DNA of 64,000 bases from Anaerolineae bacterium (GCA_017303635.1 JAFLCG010000003.1:310001-374000); one strand, 5' to 3'. Counted from the first letter of the stretch, positions 16,615 through 26,040 are shown. A program made the numbers and translations. Notes: generated from the letters alone by a model not told the origin.

Positions 16615-19356
16615 TCAGGCAATGACGAACTGGTAAGTACCTGCCGGAACTTCATGGACCAGGCCGCTCACCGGACTGCCGTTAAGGCTGATGCGACCAT
16701 CATGCGGCAGACGCACCGTCGCGGTGGTATTGGGCGGCACTTCAATGTCATAGGTGAAGGTGCTGCCTTCGAGTTTCCAGGCAGAGGAGAGCCGCCCGTA
16801 GACGGTATCCAGCGCGGCACGGGCATAGGTCAGGCCGCCGCCGGGCTGCGGGCACAACAGCGCGTGTTTGTAGCCGGGCGCAGCCGGGTCGATCTCGATG
16901 CCGGCGACGGTGTTGTACAGCCAGGCACCAATCGCCCCGTAAGCATAGTGATTGAACGAGTTCATATCCGGCGTCTGGAAGCCATTTTCCTGCGTCCAGC
17001 CATCCCAGCGTTCCCAGATGGTGGTGGCACCCTGGGTGACGGCATACAACCAGGACGGCCAGGTCTTCTGGTTGAGCAGTTCGTAGGCCGCATCCAGCCG
17101 ACCAAACCGGCTGAGGACGTGATTGAGATACGGTGAGCCGACGAAGCCGGTTGAGAGGTGCATCCCACGCCGTTCCAGATCCGCGACCAGTTCATCGACC
17201 GCGGCGGAACGCAGCTCCTCCGGCAGCAGGTCAAAATGCAGCGCCAGGACATAGGCGGTCTGCGTGGGGGTGAAGTATTCGGTGTTAAACACCTGCGAGG
17301 TGATCGGGCCGTAGTCGATCTGCCGCAGATTGCCCCGTGAGAGCGCATCTGCTTCATCCATCTGGCGGCGGATTTCCGAAGGCGTCACCGGCACAATTTC
17401 CACCTGACTACCGACCAGATAACGGGACGCAAAGACGGCTTTGACATCCTCAAAGAGCTGCTGGTAACGGGCGGCATCTTCGGCCTTGCCGAGGATGGCC
17501 GCGATCTTCGCCATCAGGCTGGCATCGTAGGCGAGGAAGGCGGTGCCGAGCAAATCGCGAGGGGTGCTGGCATTGATCGAGAGCCAGTCGCCGAAGCCGG
17601 GCCAGCCTTCCCAATCGGCAGCGCAGCGCACGTAGCCGGGGCTGTTCGCCAGCAGGAAATCCATGAAGCGGGTCATGGTCGAGTAGCTTTGTTCGAGGAT
17701 GCGGCTATCCCCGTAGCAGAGATAGATCGTCCAGGGGCAGATGACGGCGGCATCCGCCCAGGCCGGGCCACCATCACGCGGGACATCCGCCGCGAAGGGA
17801 ACTACCGCCGGGATTTCGCCCGCAGGGCCTTGTGAGTCGGTGACATCGTAGGCCCACTTGGTCATGAACCCGGCTACATCCATATTGAAGGCGGCTGTCC
17901 GCACGAAGACCTGAATATCGCCCGTCCAACCCAGGCGCTCATCGCGCTGGGGGCAGTCGGTCGGCACATCGACAAAGTTGCCCTTTTGACCCCAAAGGAT
18001 GTTGCGCTGCAGTTGGTTGAGCAGCGGATCGGAACACTCAAACTCGCCGGTTTGCGGGATATCGGAATGCACCACCACCCCGGTGATGGTCTCGCTGGAA
18101 ACCGGACCGCCGTAGCCTTCGATTTCCACATAGCGGAAGCCATGGAAGGTGAAGGCGGGTTCCCAGACTTCCTCCTCCCCGGTTCCCTTGAAGGTGTAGT
18201 AATCGGTGGCGTGGGCGGAACGCAGATTGGTCAGGTAAGGGGAGCCATCCGCATTGGTGACTTCGGCAAAGCGGATAATCACGGTGGTACCCGCCGGAGC
18301 CACGCCTTTGAAGCGCACCCAACCGACCATGTTCTGGCCCAGGTCAAACAGATAGCGTTTCCGCCCCATACTGCCACGATTGAGCGGCTCGGTGATAGGG
18401 GGAAGTTCTTCAATTCGCCGCACTGTCGGGCCATTGGTCGCTACCAGCCTGACAGCGGGGTGATCGAAGGTGGCGGCAGGCAGCCAGCCCTGAGCATCAA
18501 ACTGTGCTGTGTTCCAGCCGGGGATTTCCTTACGGGCGTCATAGGCTTCACCCATCAGGAAATCGCTGTGGGTGATCGGCCCGAAGCCATAGGTCCAGGT
18601 TTCATCGGAGCGGATCAGATGGGTGCTGCCATCCTGGAGGGTGATTTCTAACTGGGCCAGGAGCTGCGGGCGATCCACATAGTTCTGCCGATGCTGCCAG
18701 CCCTGATAGCCAACGGCCCAGCCATCGCCCAGCATGGCGCCGATGGCATTTTCACCGGCTTGGAGCAGGTGGGTGACATCATAGGCAACGTACTGGATAC
18801 GCTGATGATAATCCGTCCAACCGGGGGCGAAGATATCTTCACCCACGCGCTGGCCGTTGATCGAGCATTCGAGCAGACCCAGGGCGGTGACATACAGCCG
18901 GGCATGGGCGACGCCTGCCGGGAGCGTGAAGCCCTTCCGCAGATAAGGCACCGGAAACATACTGCGTGCACCGCCGGAGAAGGCAGTGCCAATCCAGCGA
19001 GCCTGCCAGTCCGTCTCTTGTAGCAATCCCATCTCAAACCAGGCGGCTTCGCTTTGGGCGCTGGCCCCGGTTTCATCCCAGATGGTGACCTGCCAGTAGA
19101 CACGCTGGCGGGAGGTCAACGGGCTACCGGCATAGACCACCTGTACCGATTGGTCGCTTTCGACTTTGCCACTGTCCCACAAATCTGCCTGGCCTGGAGC
19201 CAGTAGAGCGGGTTGGCTGGCCGCCACGACCTGCCAGGCCGTCTGGCGTGCGCCCTGGCACTCGGATTGGAGCCGCCAGGCCAGGCGCGGTTGCTCCACA
19301 TCTATGCCCAGCGGATTGGGTCGATACTCGGTGGTGAGATGCTTAACCTGTGTCAT
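16615..19356 (-). CDS. Alpha-L-rhamnosidase, glycoside hydrolase family 78
   Basis: 913 residues with the standard Bac_rhamnosid layout: an N-terminal beta-sandwich domain (about 1-160), further accessory beta domains (160-440), an (alpha/alpha)6 catalytic barrel (about 440-790) and a C-terminal beta domain. The family signature PTDCPQRDERLGWTGD is at about residues 463-478 and holds the acidic residues of the active site. It removes terminal alpha-linked L-rhamnose from plant or microbial glycans by inversion. No signal peptide is seen, so it acts on imported oligosaccharides. A ribosome site AAAAGGA lies 7 bp before the ATG. The divergent LacI gene and the sugar importer behind it make a rhamnoside-use locus. 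Confidence 0.95.
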   Translation of the reverse strand: MTQVKHLTTEYRPNPLGIDVEQPRLAWRLQSECQGARQTAWQVVAASQPALLAPGQADLWDSGKVESDQSVQVVYAGSPLTSRQRVYWQVTIWDETGASAQSEAAWFEMGLLQETDWQARWIGTAFSGGARSMFPVPYLRKGFTLPAGVAHARLYVTALGLLECSINGQRVGEDIFAPGWTDYHQRIQYVAYDVTHLLQAGENAIGAMLGDGWAVGYQGWQHRQNYVDRPQLLAQLEITLQDGSTHLIRSDETWTYGFGPITHSDFLMGEAYDARKEIPGWNTAQFDAQGWLPAATFDHPAVRLVATNGPTVRRIEELPPITEPLNRGSMGRKRYLFDLGQNMVGWVRFKGVAPAGTTVIIRFAEVTNADGSPYLTNLRSAHATDYYTFKGTGEEEVWEPAFTFHGFRYVEIEGYGGPVSSETITGVVVHSDIPQTGEFECSDPLLNQLQRNILWGQKGNFVDVPTDCPQRDERLGWTGDIQVFVRTAAFNMDVAGFMTKWAYDVTDSQGPAGEIPAVVPFAADVPRDGGPAWADAAVICPWTIYLCYGDSRILEQSYSTMTRFMDFLLANSPGYVRCAADWEGWPGFGDWLSINASTPRDLLGTAFLAYDASLMAKIAAILGKAEDAARYQQLFEDVKAVFASRYLVGSQVEIVPVTPSEIRRQMDEADALSRGNLRQIDYGPITSQVFNTEYFTPTQTAYVLALHFDLLPEELRSAAVDELVADLERRGMHLSTGFVGSPYLNHVLSRFGRLDAAYELLNQKTWPSWLYAVTQGATTIWERWDGWTQENGFQTPDMNSFNHYAYGAIGAWLYNTVAGIEIDPAAPGYKHALLCPQPGGGLTYARAALDTVYGRLSSAWKLEGSTFTYDIEVPPNTTATVRLPHDGRISLNGSPVSGLVHEVPAGTYQFVIA

Positions 19357-19624
19357 GCAAGATCCTTTTAGCGGTACGTTTGGAAAAGATACATTTCAGA
19401 TTTGGGCAGCTTTTCAAAATGCGTAAAGTTAAGAATTGATGGCTTCTTTCCTCGGATTCGTCGTATTTATACCAATGCTGCCTTCATCTAATGCCTGGAT
19501 TCAGGGTCACAACTGCCTTAGTGTAGCATTGCACGGAAGGTAATACGGAACGCATGTTCCAATCTTGTGTTCAGTACAGACTCCTATCCTCCAATATGAA
19601 ATGCACCAGTTCAGAAAGACTTAC

Positions 19625-19653
19625 TTGACAAATGGACGGAAAGTATCTACTTT
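19625..19653 (+). promoter_or_regulatory. Probable sigma-70-type promoter of the LacI gene
   Basis: A perfect -35 TTGACA (19625-19630) and -10 TACTTT (19648-19653) separated by 17 bp, about 60 bp before the start codon. Confidence 0.5.
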
Positions 19654-19661
19654 ATAGCTAA

Positions 19662-19691
19662 ATTTACACGATTAAGGTGATTCGTGCAAAT
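19662..19691. promoter_or_regulatory. Imperfect dyad, candidate operator
   Basis: Arms ATTTACACGAT and TTCGTGCAAAT (9 of 11 positions pair) around 8 bp, between the promoter and the LacI start. It is a possible autoregulatory site. Confidence 0.35.
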
Positions 19692-19711
19692 GATGTTATT
19701 GGTTTCTTTTT

Positions 19712-20740
19712 ATGACTAAAAAACGTCCGACCCAGGCTGATGTGGCCCGTGCCGCCGGGGTTTCCCGCGCGACCGTGTCTTATGTGTTGAATGATGTGTC
19801 CGGTGACCGGATACCGATTTCTGCCGAGACGCGGCAGCGGGTCCAAGAGGTCATCGCGCAGATGGGCTACCAGGTGGATGCCCGCGCACAGGCGTTGCGC
19901 AGCGGCGACACCAAAACCATCGGTGTCATGCTGCCGATGTACGAGAATCCGTACTTCTGGCAGATTTTGCTCGGCATTTCGCGGGAAGCGGAGGCTTCTG
20001 GTTACAACCTGCTGCTGGCGCATAGTTCGCTCACCCCGGAACAGGAAAGCCAGAGCATCCGTGAACTGGCGGAACAGCGTGTGGATGGGCTGGTGATGCT
20101 GATCGGGTTCAAACAACTCTCGGACCCGGTACTCCAGCAATTGCGTGCCTCCAACCGCCCTATTGTCGTTCTGACTTCGACCCCATTTGAATTTGATTAC
20201 GTTATTCAGGGCTACGGCGAAGGCGCACGCGCCCTGATGCAGCACCTGCTGGAGTTCGGCCATCGGCGGATTGGGTTCGTTCTGGGTGTTACCCACATCA
20301 GGCAGGGCCTTGACCGGCTGGATGCCTATCGTAAAGCGCTGGAGGAAGCCGGACTGCCTTACGACGAAAGCCTGGTGCAGCAATGCGGCGAGTTCATCGA
20401 GGATGGCTATCAGGCCACGCGCCTTCTGCTGAGCCGACCCGACCGCCCAACCGCCCTGCTGGTCATCAACGACCTGATGGGTATGGCGGCGATCCGCGCG
20501 GCTGCTGACCTGGGGCTGCGCGTGCCTGCGGATGTATCCATCGCCAGCTTCGATGACATCCCTTTCACCCAGTACACCGTCCCGCGTTTGACCAGTGTTT
20601 CAGGTCATCCCGAGCAAGGTGGTCGGGAAGCTATTCGTGTGCTGCTGCGCCGTATGCAGGAGCCGCAACGTCCTCAAGAAATTGTCACTGTTGGCTGGCA
20701 GTTACACATCCGGGAGTCCACCGGGCCAGCGCCCCGCTAA
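19712..20740 (+). CDS. LacI family transcriptional regulator
   Basis: 342 residues. The N-terminal HTH (residues 7-27: TQADVARAAGVSRATVSYVL) and hinge (about 45-65: YQVDARAQALRSG) are followed by a periplasmic-binding-protein-like effector domain. The later part ALLVINDLMGMAAIRAAADL and VSIASFDDIPF are standard for the family. It should repress the sugar operon and perhaps the divergent rhamnosidase, and release DNA when it binds a sugar, probably a rhamnoside breakdown product. No Shine-Dalgarno motif is visible. The importer genes follow at 20844. Confidence 0.95.
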   Translation: MTKKRPTQADVARAAGVSRATVSYVLNDVSGDRIPISAETRQRVQEVIAQMGYQVDARAQALRSGDTKTIGVMLPMYENPYFWQILLGISREAEASGYNLLLAHSSLTPEQESQSIRELAEQRVDGLVMLIGFKQLSDPVLQQLRASNRPIVVLTSTPFEFDYVIQGYGEGARALMQHLLEFGHRRIGFVLGVTHIRQGLDRLDAYRKALEEAGLPYDESLVQQCGEFIEDGYQATRLLLSRPDRPTALLVINDLMGMAAIRAAADLGLRVPADVSIASFDDIPFTQYTVPRLTSVSGHPEQGGREAIRVLLRRMQEPQRPQEIVTVGWQLHIRESTGPAPR

Positions 20741-20843
20741 GGTCGAGCAATGGGTTTGGGGCACCCACTACTTTTTGTGAACAGGAGCTAACCCGCAAGG
20801 GAGCTCTTGAAGAATGGTTCTATCATTGCAAGGAGTGTTTCAC

Positions 20844-22115
20844 ATGATCAGGAAAGTATTGTTTCTTTTGCTGCTCTCGCTGTTGGTCGTCTCGGCGGCC
20901 ACCGCCCAGGATGCGGTGACGCTCACCTACCTGGTTGACGACAGCCAGAACAGCCAGGATATGGCGAAGGCGTTGGTGGAAGCCTTTACGGCGCAAAACC
21001 CCAACATCACCATCAATATCGAAAGCCGCCCCGGTGGTACCGACGGTGACAACATCGTCAAGACCCGCCTGGCGACCGGCGATATGACCGACATCTTCTT
21101 CTACAACTCCGGTTCGCTGCTGCAGGCCCTCAACCCGGCGCAGACGATTGTCGATATTTCCGGTGAGCCGTTCATCGCCAATATCGTTGAGTCCTTCCTG
21201 CCGACCGTGTCCAAGGATGGCGCGATCTTCGGCGTGCCGACCGGCACGGCGATGGGCGGCGGCATTCTGTACAACACCAAGATTTATGAACAACTGGGCC
21301 TGAGCATCCCCACCACCTGGGACGAATTTGTCGCTAATAACGCGGCGATCCAGGAAGCGGGTATCCCCCCGGTGCTGGCGACCTTTGGCGACACCTGGAC
21401 TTCGCAGTTGTTCGTCCTGGCGGACTATTACAACGTCGAACAGGCTGTCCCCGGCTTTGCCGATGCCTACACGGGCAATCAGGCTAAGTATGCTTCTACT
21501 CCAGCGGCGCTGGCGGGCTTCCAGTATCTGCAGCAGGGCTTCGAACTGGGCTGGTGGCAGCAGGACTTTGCCACGACTCGCTTTGAGCAGGGCCTGAGCC
21601 TGCTGGCGAACGCTGAAGTGGCTCACTACCCCATGCTAACCTTCGCTCTGTCCACCATCGCCACCAACTTCCCGGATCAGGCTAACGACATCGGCTTCTT
21701 CGCCCAGCCGGGCGCAAGCGCAGATGCCAACGGCGCGACCATCTGGATGCCGGCTGGCACCTACATCGCCCAGACGACTTCGCATGTTGAAGAAGCCAAG
21801 GCCTTCCTGGCCTTCATCGCCTCGGTCGAAGGTGTGGATACCATCACCGCCAAGGTCCCGCCGAACGGCCCGTATCTGATCAAGGGTTCGAGCCTGCCGG
21901 ACACCGTTCTGCCCGCCGTACAGCAACTGGCTGGTTACATCGACTCCGGCAATTCCTACCCGGCGCTGGAATTCGTCTCCCCCATCAAGGGGCCGAACCT
22001 GGAACAGCTTTGCGTCGCGGTTGGTACGGGTCAGATGGATGCAGCGACGGCTGCAGGCAACTATGACCTGGATGTGGAACGTCAGGCGCAGCAGCTTGGC
22101 ATTCCCGGCTGGTAA
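20844..22115 (+). CDS. Sugar ABC transporter substrate-binding protein
   Basis: Exported binding protein of 423 residues. A signal peptide (about 1-22, ending SAATAQ) has no lipobox cysteine. The mature part is a family 1 solute-binding protein: LTYLVDDSQNSQDMAKALVE at the start, then GDMTDIFFYNSG, GVPTGTAMGGGILYNTKIYE and TTWDEFVANN, all near-consensus. It would capture a sugar, possibly rhamnose oligosaccharides given the neighbours. The start at 20844 has AAGGAG 9 bp upstream; an upstream in-frame ATG at 20814 lacks one. A stable hairpin (22140-22169) separates it from the permease genes. Confidence 0.93.
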   Translation: MIRKVLFLLLLSLLVVSAATAQDAVTLTYLVDDSQNSQDMAKALVEAFTAQNPNITINIESRPGGTDGDNIVKTRLATGDMTDIFFYNSGSLLQALNPAQTIVDISGEPFIANIVESFLPTVSKDGAIFGVPTGTAMGGGILYNTKIYEQLGLSIPTTWDEFVANNAAIQEAGIPPVLATFGDTWTSQLFVLADYYNVEQAVPGFADAYTGNQAKYASTPAALAGFQYLQQGFELGWWQQDFATTRFEQGLSLLANAEVAHYPMLTFALSTIATNFPDQANDIGFFAQPGASADANGATIWMPAGTYIAQTTSHVEEAKAFLAFIASVEGVDTITAKVPPNGPYLIKGSSLPDTVLPAVQQLAGYIDSGNSYPALEFVSPIKGPNLEQLCVAVGTGQMDAATAAGNYDLDVERQAQQLGIPGW

Positions 22116-22139
22116 ACCGTAGCGTTCTGTTACTCTATC

Positions 22140-22169
22140 GAGGGAACGGCTGTTGCCAGCCGTTCCCTC
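22140..22169 (+). repeat. Stable intercistronic hairpin between binding protein and permease genes
   Basis: Perfect 12-bp arms GAGGGAACGGCT / AGCCGTTCCCTC with a 6-nt loop and no U-tract. This resembles the hairpins that stabilise the upstream binding-protein message in other sugar operons. Confidence 0.65.
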
Positions 22170-22215
22170 ACTTCATGACCACCGCAAACATAGAAACAAA
22201 CCTAGAGAGATTTTT

Positions 22216-23094
22216 ATGGAAGCGACTTTACGGCCCAAGACCGTCCTGCGAACGTATCCCCACTGGTTCTATATTCCTGCGGGGATTGTCTTTGCCATCT
22301 TTTTTGTTGTGCCGACGGTGCTGGCTTTTTACTTCAGCCTGACGCGCTGGACGCTCTTTGATGCTACGTTCATCGGCCTGGATAATTACGAACGCTTTTT
22401 TAATGATCCCCAGTTGACGGCGGGCCTGCGGAATACATTCATCTATGCGGTTCTGACCAGCGGCCTCAAAGTGGTGATTGCGCTGCCGCTGGCGATGCTG
22501 CTCACCTCTAGCATTCGGCTGAAGGGTCTGTTCCGAGGGATCATCTTTTTCCCGGTGCTGGTGAGTACCGTCGCGGTCGGCATCACCTTCGGCGCGCTGA
22601 TGCAGCCCTCCATCGGCCTCATCAATACCGCGTTGGGGGTGTTCGGCATCCCCCGGATCGACTGGCTCGGTGACCCGGATCTGGCCTTGTTCTCGGTGGC
22701 GCTGGTGGATGTCTGGAAGGGCGTCGGCATCGCCATGGTCATCTTCATCGCGGGCATCCTGTCGATCCCGCTCGATTACTTCGACGCCGCCCGGCTGGAA
22801 GGCGAGACGTGGATCAAGTTTCGCTATGTGATTTTGCCGCTCTCGCGCAACGCCACCTTCACCGTCATCCTGCTGTCGTTCATCAGCGGGCTGCGGACGT
22901 TTGACCTGATCTGGACGATGACCCGCGGTGGACCAGGCTTCGCCTCCGATGTGTTGACTTCGGTCATTTATAAGCAGTATCAGGCGGGTTTCTACGGTCT
23001 TTCGGCAGCCGGTAACGTGGTGCTGTTCGTCCTCGTGACCATCCTCGTCTATCCCCTGATGCGCTTCTTCCAGCGGGTGGAGATTGAACTATGA
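22216..23094 (+). CDS. Carbohydrate ABC transporter permease, MalF/UgpA type
   Basis: 292-residue membrane subunit with six predicted helices. The coupling loop reads YFDAARLEGETWIKFRYVIL near residues 187-206, a mild variant of the EAA motif. The C-terminal half (FISGLRTFDLIWTMTRGGP) is typical for CUT1 permeases. The ATG at 22216 is preceded by AGAGAG; the longer in-frame start at 22153 would begin inside the hairpin region. The stop overlaps the next permease by ATGA. No ATPase is encoded nearby. Confidence 0.93.
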   Translation: MEATLRPKTVLRTYPHWFYIPAGIVFAIFFVVPTVLAFYFSLTRWTLFDATFIGLDNYERFFNDPQLTAGLRNTFIYAVLTSGLKVVIALPLAMLLTSSIRLKGLFRGIIFFPVLVSTVAVGITFGALMQPSIGLINTALGVFGIPRIDWLGDPDLALFSVALVDVWKGVGIAMVIFIAGILSIPLDYFDAARLEGETWIKFRYVILPLSRNATFTVILLSFISGLRTFDLIWTMTRGGPGFASDVLTSVIYKQYQAGFYGLSAAGNVVLFVLVTILVYPLMRFFQRVEIEL

Positions 23095-23927
23095 ACATCC
23101 GCAAACTGATCGCCAGCCTGTGGATCGATGTCGTATCGCTGATCGTCATCAGCATCGTGTTTGTAGTGCCGTTCATTTTCATCTTCCTGACGGCAGCCAA
23201 GCCGCGCACCGAAGCGGCCATGTTTGAATTCACCTGGCCGAGCCAGTTTCAACTGCTAGAAAACATCAAGGAAGTGGTCGAATTCGGGGATGGGCGCATC
23301 TTCCTGGCCTTTGCCAACAGCATTTTCATCACCGTTGCCTCGGTCACGCTGATCGTCCTGCTGGCGGCGCTGGTGGCCTTTGTGCTGCAACGCCGCCGTG
23401 ACCGGGTGGCCTCGGCGGTCAGTTCGATCATGCTGGCGGGACTCATCATCCCCCCGGCGGTTGTGCCGACCATCTTCGTGCTGCAGGAGATCGGCCTGTA
23501 CCGGACACTGTGGGGGATGATTATGGTGCAGGTGGCCTACACCATGCCCTTCGCCATTCTGGTCTTCCGCACCTTCATGGCCTCTATCCCAGGGGAAATT
23601 GACGAAGCCGCCATCATCGACGGGGCTTCGCCGATGCAGATGTTCTTCTACGTGATTCTGCCGCTGCTGCGACCGGCGATCATCACGGTGATCGTGGTGT
23701 CATCAGTCGGCATTTATAACGACTTCACCGGGCCATTGTACTTCCTGCCCGGTTCCCAGAATGTCACCGTCCAGGTCACGCTGTTCAGCTACATCAGCCA
23801 GTTCACTTCCCAGTGGAATTTGCTGTTTGCCAACGTCGTCCTCATCACGATCCCGCCGCTCATCATGTTCATGTTCTTCCAGCGGCAGATCGTCGCGGGT
23901 ATGACGGCGGGCGCGATCAAGGGATAG
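23091..23927 (+). CDS. Carbohydrate ABC transporter permease, MalG/UgpE type
   Basis: 278-residue partner permease with about six membrane segments and an EAA loop of EIDEAAIIDGASPMQMFFYV near residues 168-187. The start ATG overlaps the stop of the preceding permease (ATGA), so the two are translated together. The C-terminus IVAGMTAGAIKG is standard. It completes the second importer of the window. A GC-rich hairpin follows and lies between this gene and the convergent histidine kinase. Confidence 0.94.
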   Translation: MNIRKLIASLWIDVVSLIVISIVFVVPFIFIFLTAAKPRTEAAMFEFTWPSQFQLLENIKEVVEFGDGRIFLAFANSIFITVASVTLIVLLAALVAFVLQRRRDRVASAVSSIMLAGLIIPPAVVPTIFVLQEIGLYRTLWGMIMVQVAYTMPFAILVFRTFMASIPGEIDEAAIIDGASPMQMFFYVILPLLRPAIITVIVVSSVGIYNDFTGPLYFLPGSQNVTVQVTLFSYISQFTSQWNLLFANVVLITIPPLIMFMFFQRQIVAGMTAGAIKG

Positions 23928-23942
23928 CCTTTCCAAACTGAT

Positions 23943-23969
23943 GCGGGGTGAGGGCCAGGCTCACCCCGC
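23943..23969. terminator. Hairpin between convergent permease and kinase genes
   Basis: Perfect 10-bp arms GCGGGGTGAG / CTCACCCCGC with a 7-nt loop. It overlaps the kinase stop codon and can act on both strands, though no long U-tract is present. Confidence 0.55.
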
Positions 23970-25328
23970 CTGCGGTGGAAGCGACAGTCGAACGGTCATG
24001 GTGGTGCCGCTGCCGACGACACTGGTGGCGCTGATCGTCCCGCCATGGGCTTCAACAATCGCCTTGACAATCGATAAGCCCAGACCGGATTCCCCCTCCT
24101 CTGCGCGGCGTGACGGCTCGACGCGGTAGAAGCGCTCAAAGACATTCGGCAGATGCTCCGCCGGGATGCCTGCGCCGGTATCCTGGACGCTGAGTTCCAG
24201 CATGCCATTCATCTGCCGCGCCCTCAAGGTGACCGAACCGTTAGGGGTATGCCGCAGCGCGTTACTGGTCAGGTTCGCCAGCACCTGGATCATACGCTCC
24301 CGATCCAGCGGCAGCAGAGGCAGGTTGGATTCGGCTTCGACCTTGAGCGTCAGGCCCTGTTTTTCTGCCAGACTCCCGAAGGCGCGTTGAATGCTCTCCA
24401 GCAGATCCGCCGGGGCCACCGGCTGCCTGACCAGCTTGAGTTCGCCGGCTTCTGCCAGCGAGAGAGTCCGCAGGTCTTCGACCAACCGCCGCAGCAGGGC
24501 GACTTCCGCCCCAATGGCCTCAAACCGAGCCGGAGTCGGTTTGAAGGTGCCATCGGTCAGGCCTTCCACATAGCCGGAAATGACAGTCAGCGGAGTCCGC
24601 AGTTCGTGGGCAATGTCGGCGGTCATCTGCTGGCGCAAATCGTTGGCCCGGTGCAGATCAGCGCTCATCTGGTTGAAGGCCTGGGCCAGCGCCCCCAGCT
24701 CATCTTTCGAGTAGACCTGAACGGTCTGGTTCAGATCGCCCTGGCGCATGGCAGCCATGGCCCGTGTGAGTTCACCTAACTGCCGCAGGAAGCCGCGCGA
24801 CAGCAGTATCCCGACCAGGAGTGAAGTCATCGCTGCGCCGACCGCGCCGATCAACAGCGCCCGGTTGGTGGCATCGACATAGCGTTGTTCACGGGGGTCA
24901 AGGCCGGGGGGCGGCAGCGCCAGCAGGGCGGTACCGACCTGCTCGCCATTGACCAGGATGGGGGTGCCGTTTGCGAGCTCGGCTGCCGGGACCATCATGC
25001 CTGGCTCGTAAGGGCCGTGCCCCAGCACAACCCGACCATCCAGATCAATCAGAGCGAAGAAGTTGCGTGGTTCAAAATTACGCCGATCATCGCCATCGTC
25101 GCGGTCATAAGGCTCTTCGCCATCTGGCTTGGCCAGCCCTTCCCAGGAGCCGTATTCCGCATAGTAAGCGCGCATCTCCACCACAAAGTCGTTGACGGCC
25201 TGTTCCGCACGCAGGCGATCAAACTCGCTGGTGGTGGCCCGATACGCAAACAGCCCGATCAGCACCACGCCGATCAGGCTGCTCAGCAGCAGGGTGGCGA
25301 TCCACTTGAACGCCAGTGAACGCCTCAT
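23961..25328 (-). CDS. Membrane sensor histidine kinase
   Basis: 455 residues: transmembrane helix 1 (about 8-28), an extracytoplasmic sensor domain (about 29-160) rich in acidic residues, helix 2 (about 165-185), a HAMP linker (190-235), HisKA with phospho-acceptor H241 in IAHELRTPLTVISGY, and the ATPase domain with SNALRHTPNG, DTGAGIP and GESGLGLSIVK. It senses an outside signal and phosphorylates the response regulator encoded just upstream; the start overlaps that gene's stop (ATGA). The same strand and position next to the GT39 gene and the flavinylation operon suggest that it controls them. The signal is unknown. Confidence 0.94.
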   Translation of the reverse strand: MRRSLAFKWIATLLLSSLIGVVLIGLFAYRATTSEFDRLRAEQAVNDFVVEMRAYYAEYGSWEGLAKPDGEEPYDRDDGDDRRNFEPRNFFALIDLDGRVVLGHGPYEPGMMVPAAELANGTPILVNGEQVGTALLALPPPGLDPREQRYVDATNRALLIGAVGAAMTSLLVGILLSRGFLRQLGELTRAMAAMRQGDLNQTVQVYSKDELGALAQAFNQMSADLHRANDLRQQMTADIAHELRTPLTVISGYVEGLTDGTFKPTPARFEAIGAEVALLRRLVEDLRTLSLAEAGELKLVRQPVAPADLLESIQRAFGSLAEKQGLTLKVEAESNLPLLPLDRERMIQVLANLTSNALRHTPNGSVTLRARQMNGMLELSVQDTGAGIPAEHLPNVFERFYRVEPSRRAEEGESGLGLSIVKAIVEAHGGTISATSVVGSGTTMTVRLSLPPQAG

Positions 25329-26017
25329 GGCGCAGGCTCCTCGGCACTAAAGCGATATCCGACCCCGAACACGGTCAGGATATAGCGCGGGTGCGCCGGG
25401 TCGGGTTCCAGCTTGGCCCGCAGATTGCGGATGTGGACATCGACTGTGCGCTCCACATTCTCGAACAGGTCGCCCTTGAGCCGTTCGAGTAACTGGGTGC
25501 GGTTGAAGACCTGCCCCGGTGTGGTCATCAGCACCGCCAGCAAATCAAACTCGGAGGGGGTCAGCTCCACTTTACGCTCACCCACCTGCACACCATGCGT
25601 TTGCTTATCCAAAATCACATCAGCTGCCCGCAGCACATCCGGGGTCGGCACTGGTTCACTCACCCGGCGCAATACCGCCCGGATGCGGGCGACCAGTTCA
25701 GCCATGCCGAAAGGTTTGGTCACGTAATCATCCGCACCCAGTTCCAGCCCGACCACCTTGTCAGTTTCATCGACCCGCGCCGTCAGCATGATGACCGGCG
25801 TGCTGCGTTCCTTGCGGAACTGGCGCAGGAACTCGAAGCCATCCATCTCCGGCATCATGATGTCCAGCAGTACCAGATCGGGGCGTTCATGGCGGGAGAC
25901 GAATAACGCCTCCCGCCCATTGCTGGCGGTCACGGTGCGGAAGCCGTTCTCGGTCAGGTAATCCGCCAGCATCCGCAGGGCGCTTAGCTTATCATCCACG
26001 ATCAGGATGGTCTTCAT
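25325..26017 (-). CDS. OmpR/PhoB family response regulator
   Basis: 230 residues. The receiver domain (1-120) has the acidic pair D8-D9, phospho-acceptor D52 in LLDIMMPEMDG, the conserved T in MLTARVDE and the K in VTKPFGMAELVARI. A winged-helix output domain (about 130-226) follows, with LTPSEFDLLAVLMTTPGQV and VDVHIRNLRAKLE. Proteins of this type bind tandem direct repeats about 11 bp apart, and two such repeats lie in the divergent region at 28238-28324. It is the first gene of the kinase pair and lies 23 bp from the GT39 stop, so all three may be one unit. Confidence 0.95.
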   Translation of the reverse strand: MKTILIVDDKLSALRMLADYLTENGFRTVTASNGREALFVSRHERPDLVLLDIMMPEMDGFEFLRQFRKERSTPVIMLTARVDETDKVVGLELGADDYVTKPFGMAELVARIRAVLRRVSEPVPTPDVLRAADVILDKQTHGVQVGERKVELTPSEFDLLAVLMTTPGQVFNRTQLLERLKGDLFENVERTVDVHIRNLRAKLEPDPAHPRYILTVFGVGYRFSAEEPAP

Positions 26018-26040
26018 GCTGCCTTACCTTCTGCTCGGTT

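Larger units (their letters stand above)
19357..19711. other. Divergent intergenic region, no gene
   Basis: 355 bp between the rhamnosidase and lacI-type genes. It holds a likely promoter (19625-19653), an imperfect dyad next to the regulator start (19662-19691) and a GGAAC-GCAT-GTTCC palindrome at 19547-19560. I see no coding sequence. Confidence 0.7.

Noticed and set aside
16654..18651. Several open frames opposite the rhamnosidase gene
   Set aside because: They are antisense shadows of a complete GH78 gene.
19547..19560. GGAAC-GCAT-GTTCC as the LacI operator
   Set aside because: It lacks the central CG of typical LacI sites and is short; recorded only as a palindrome.
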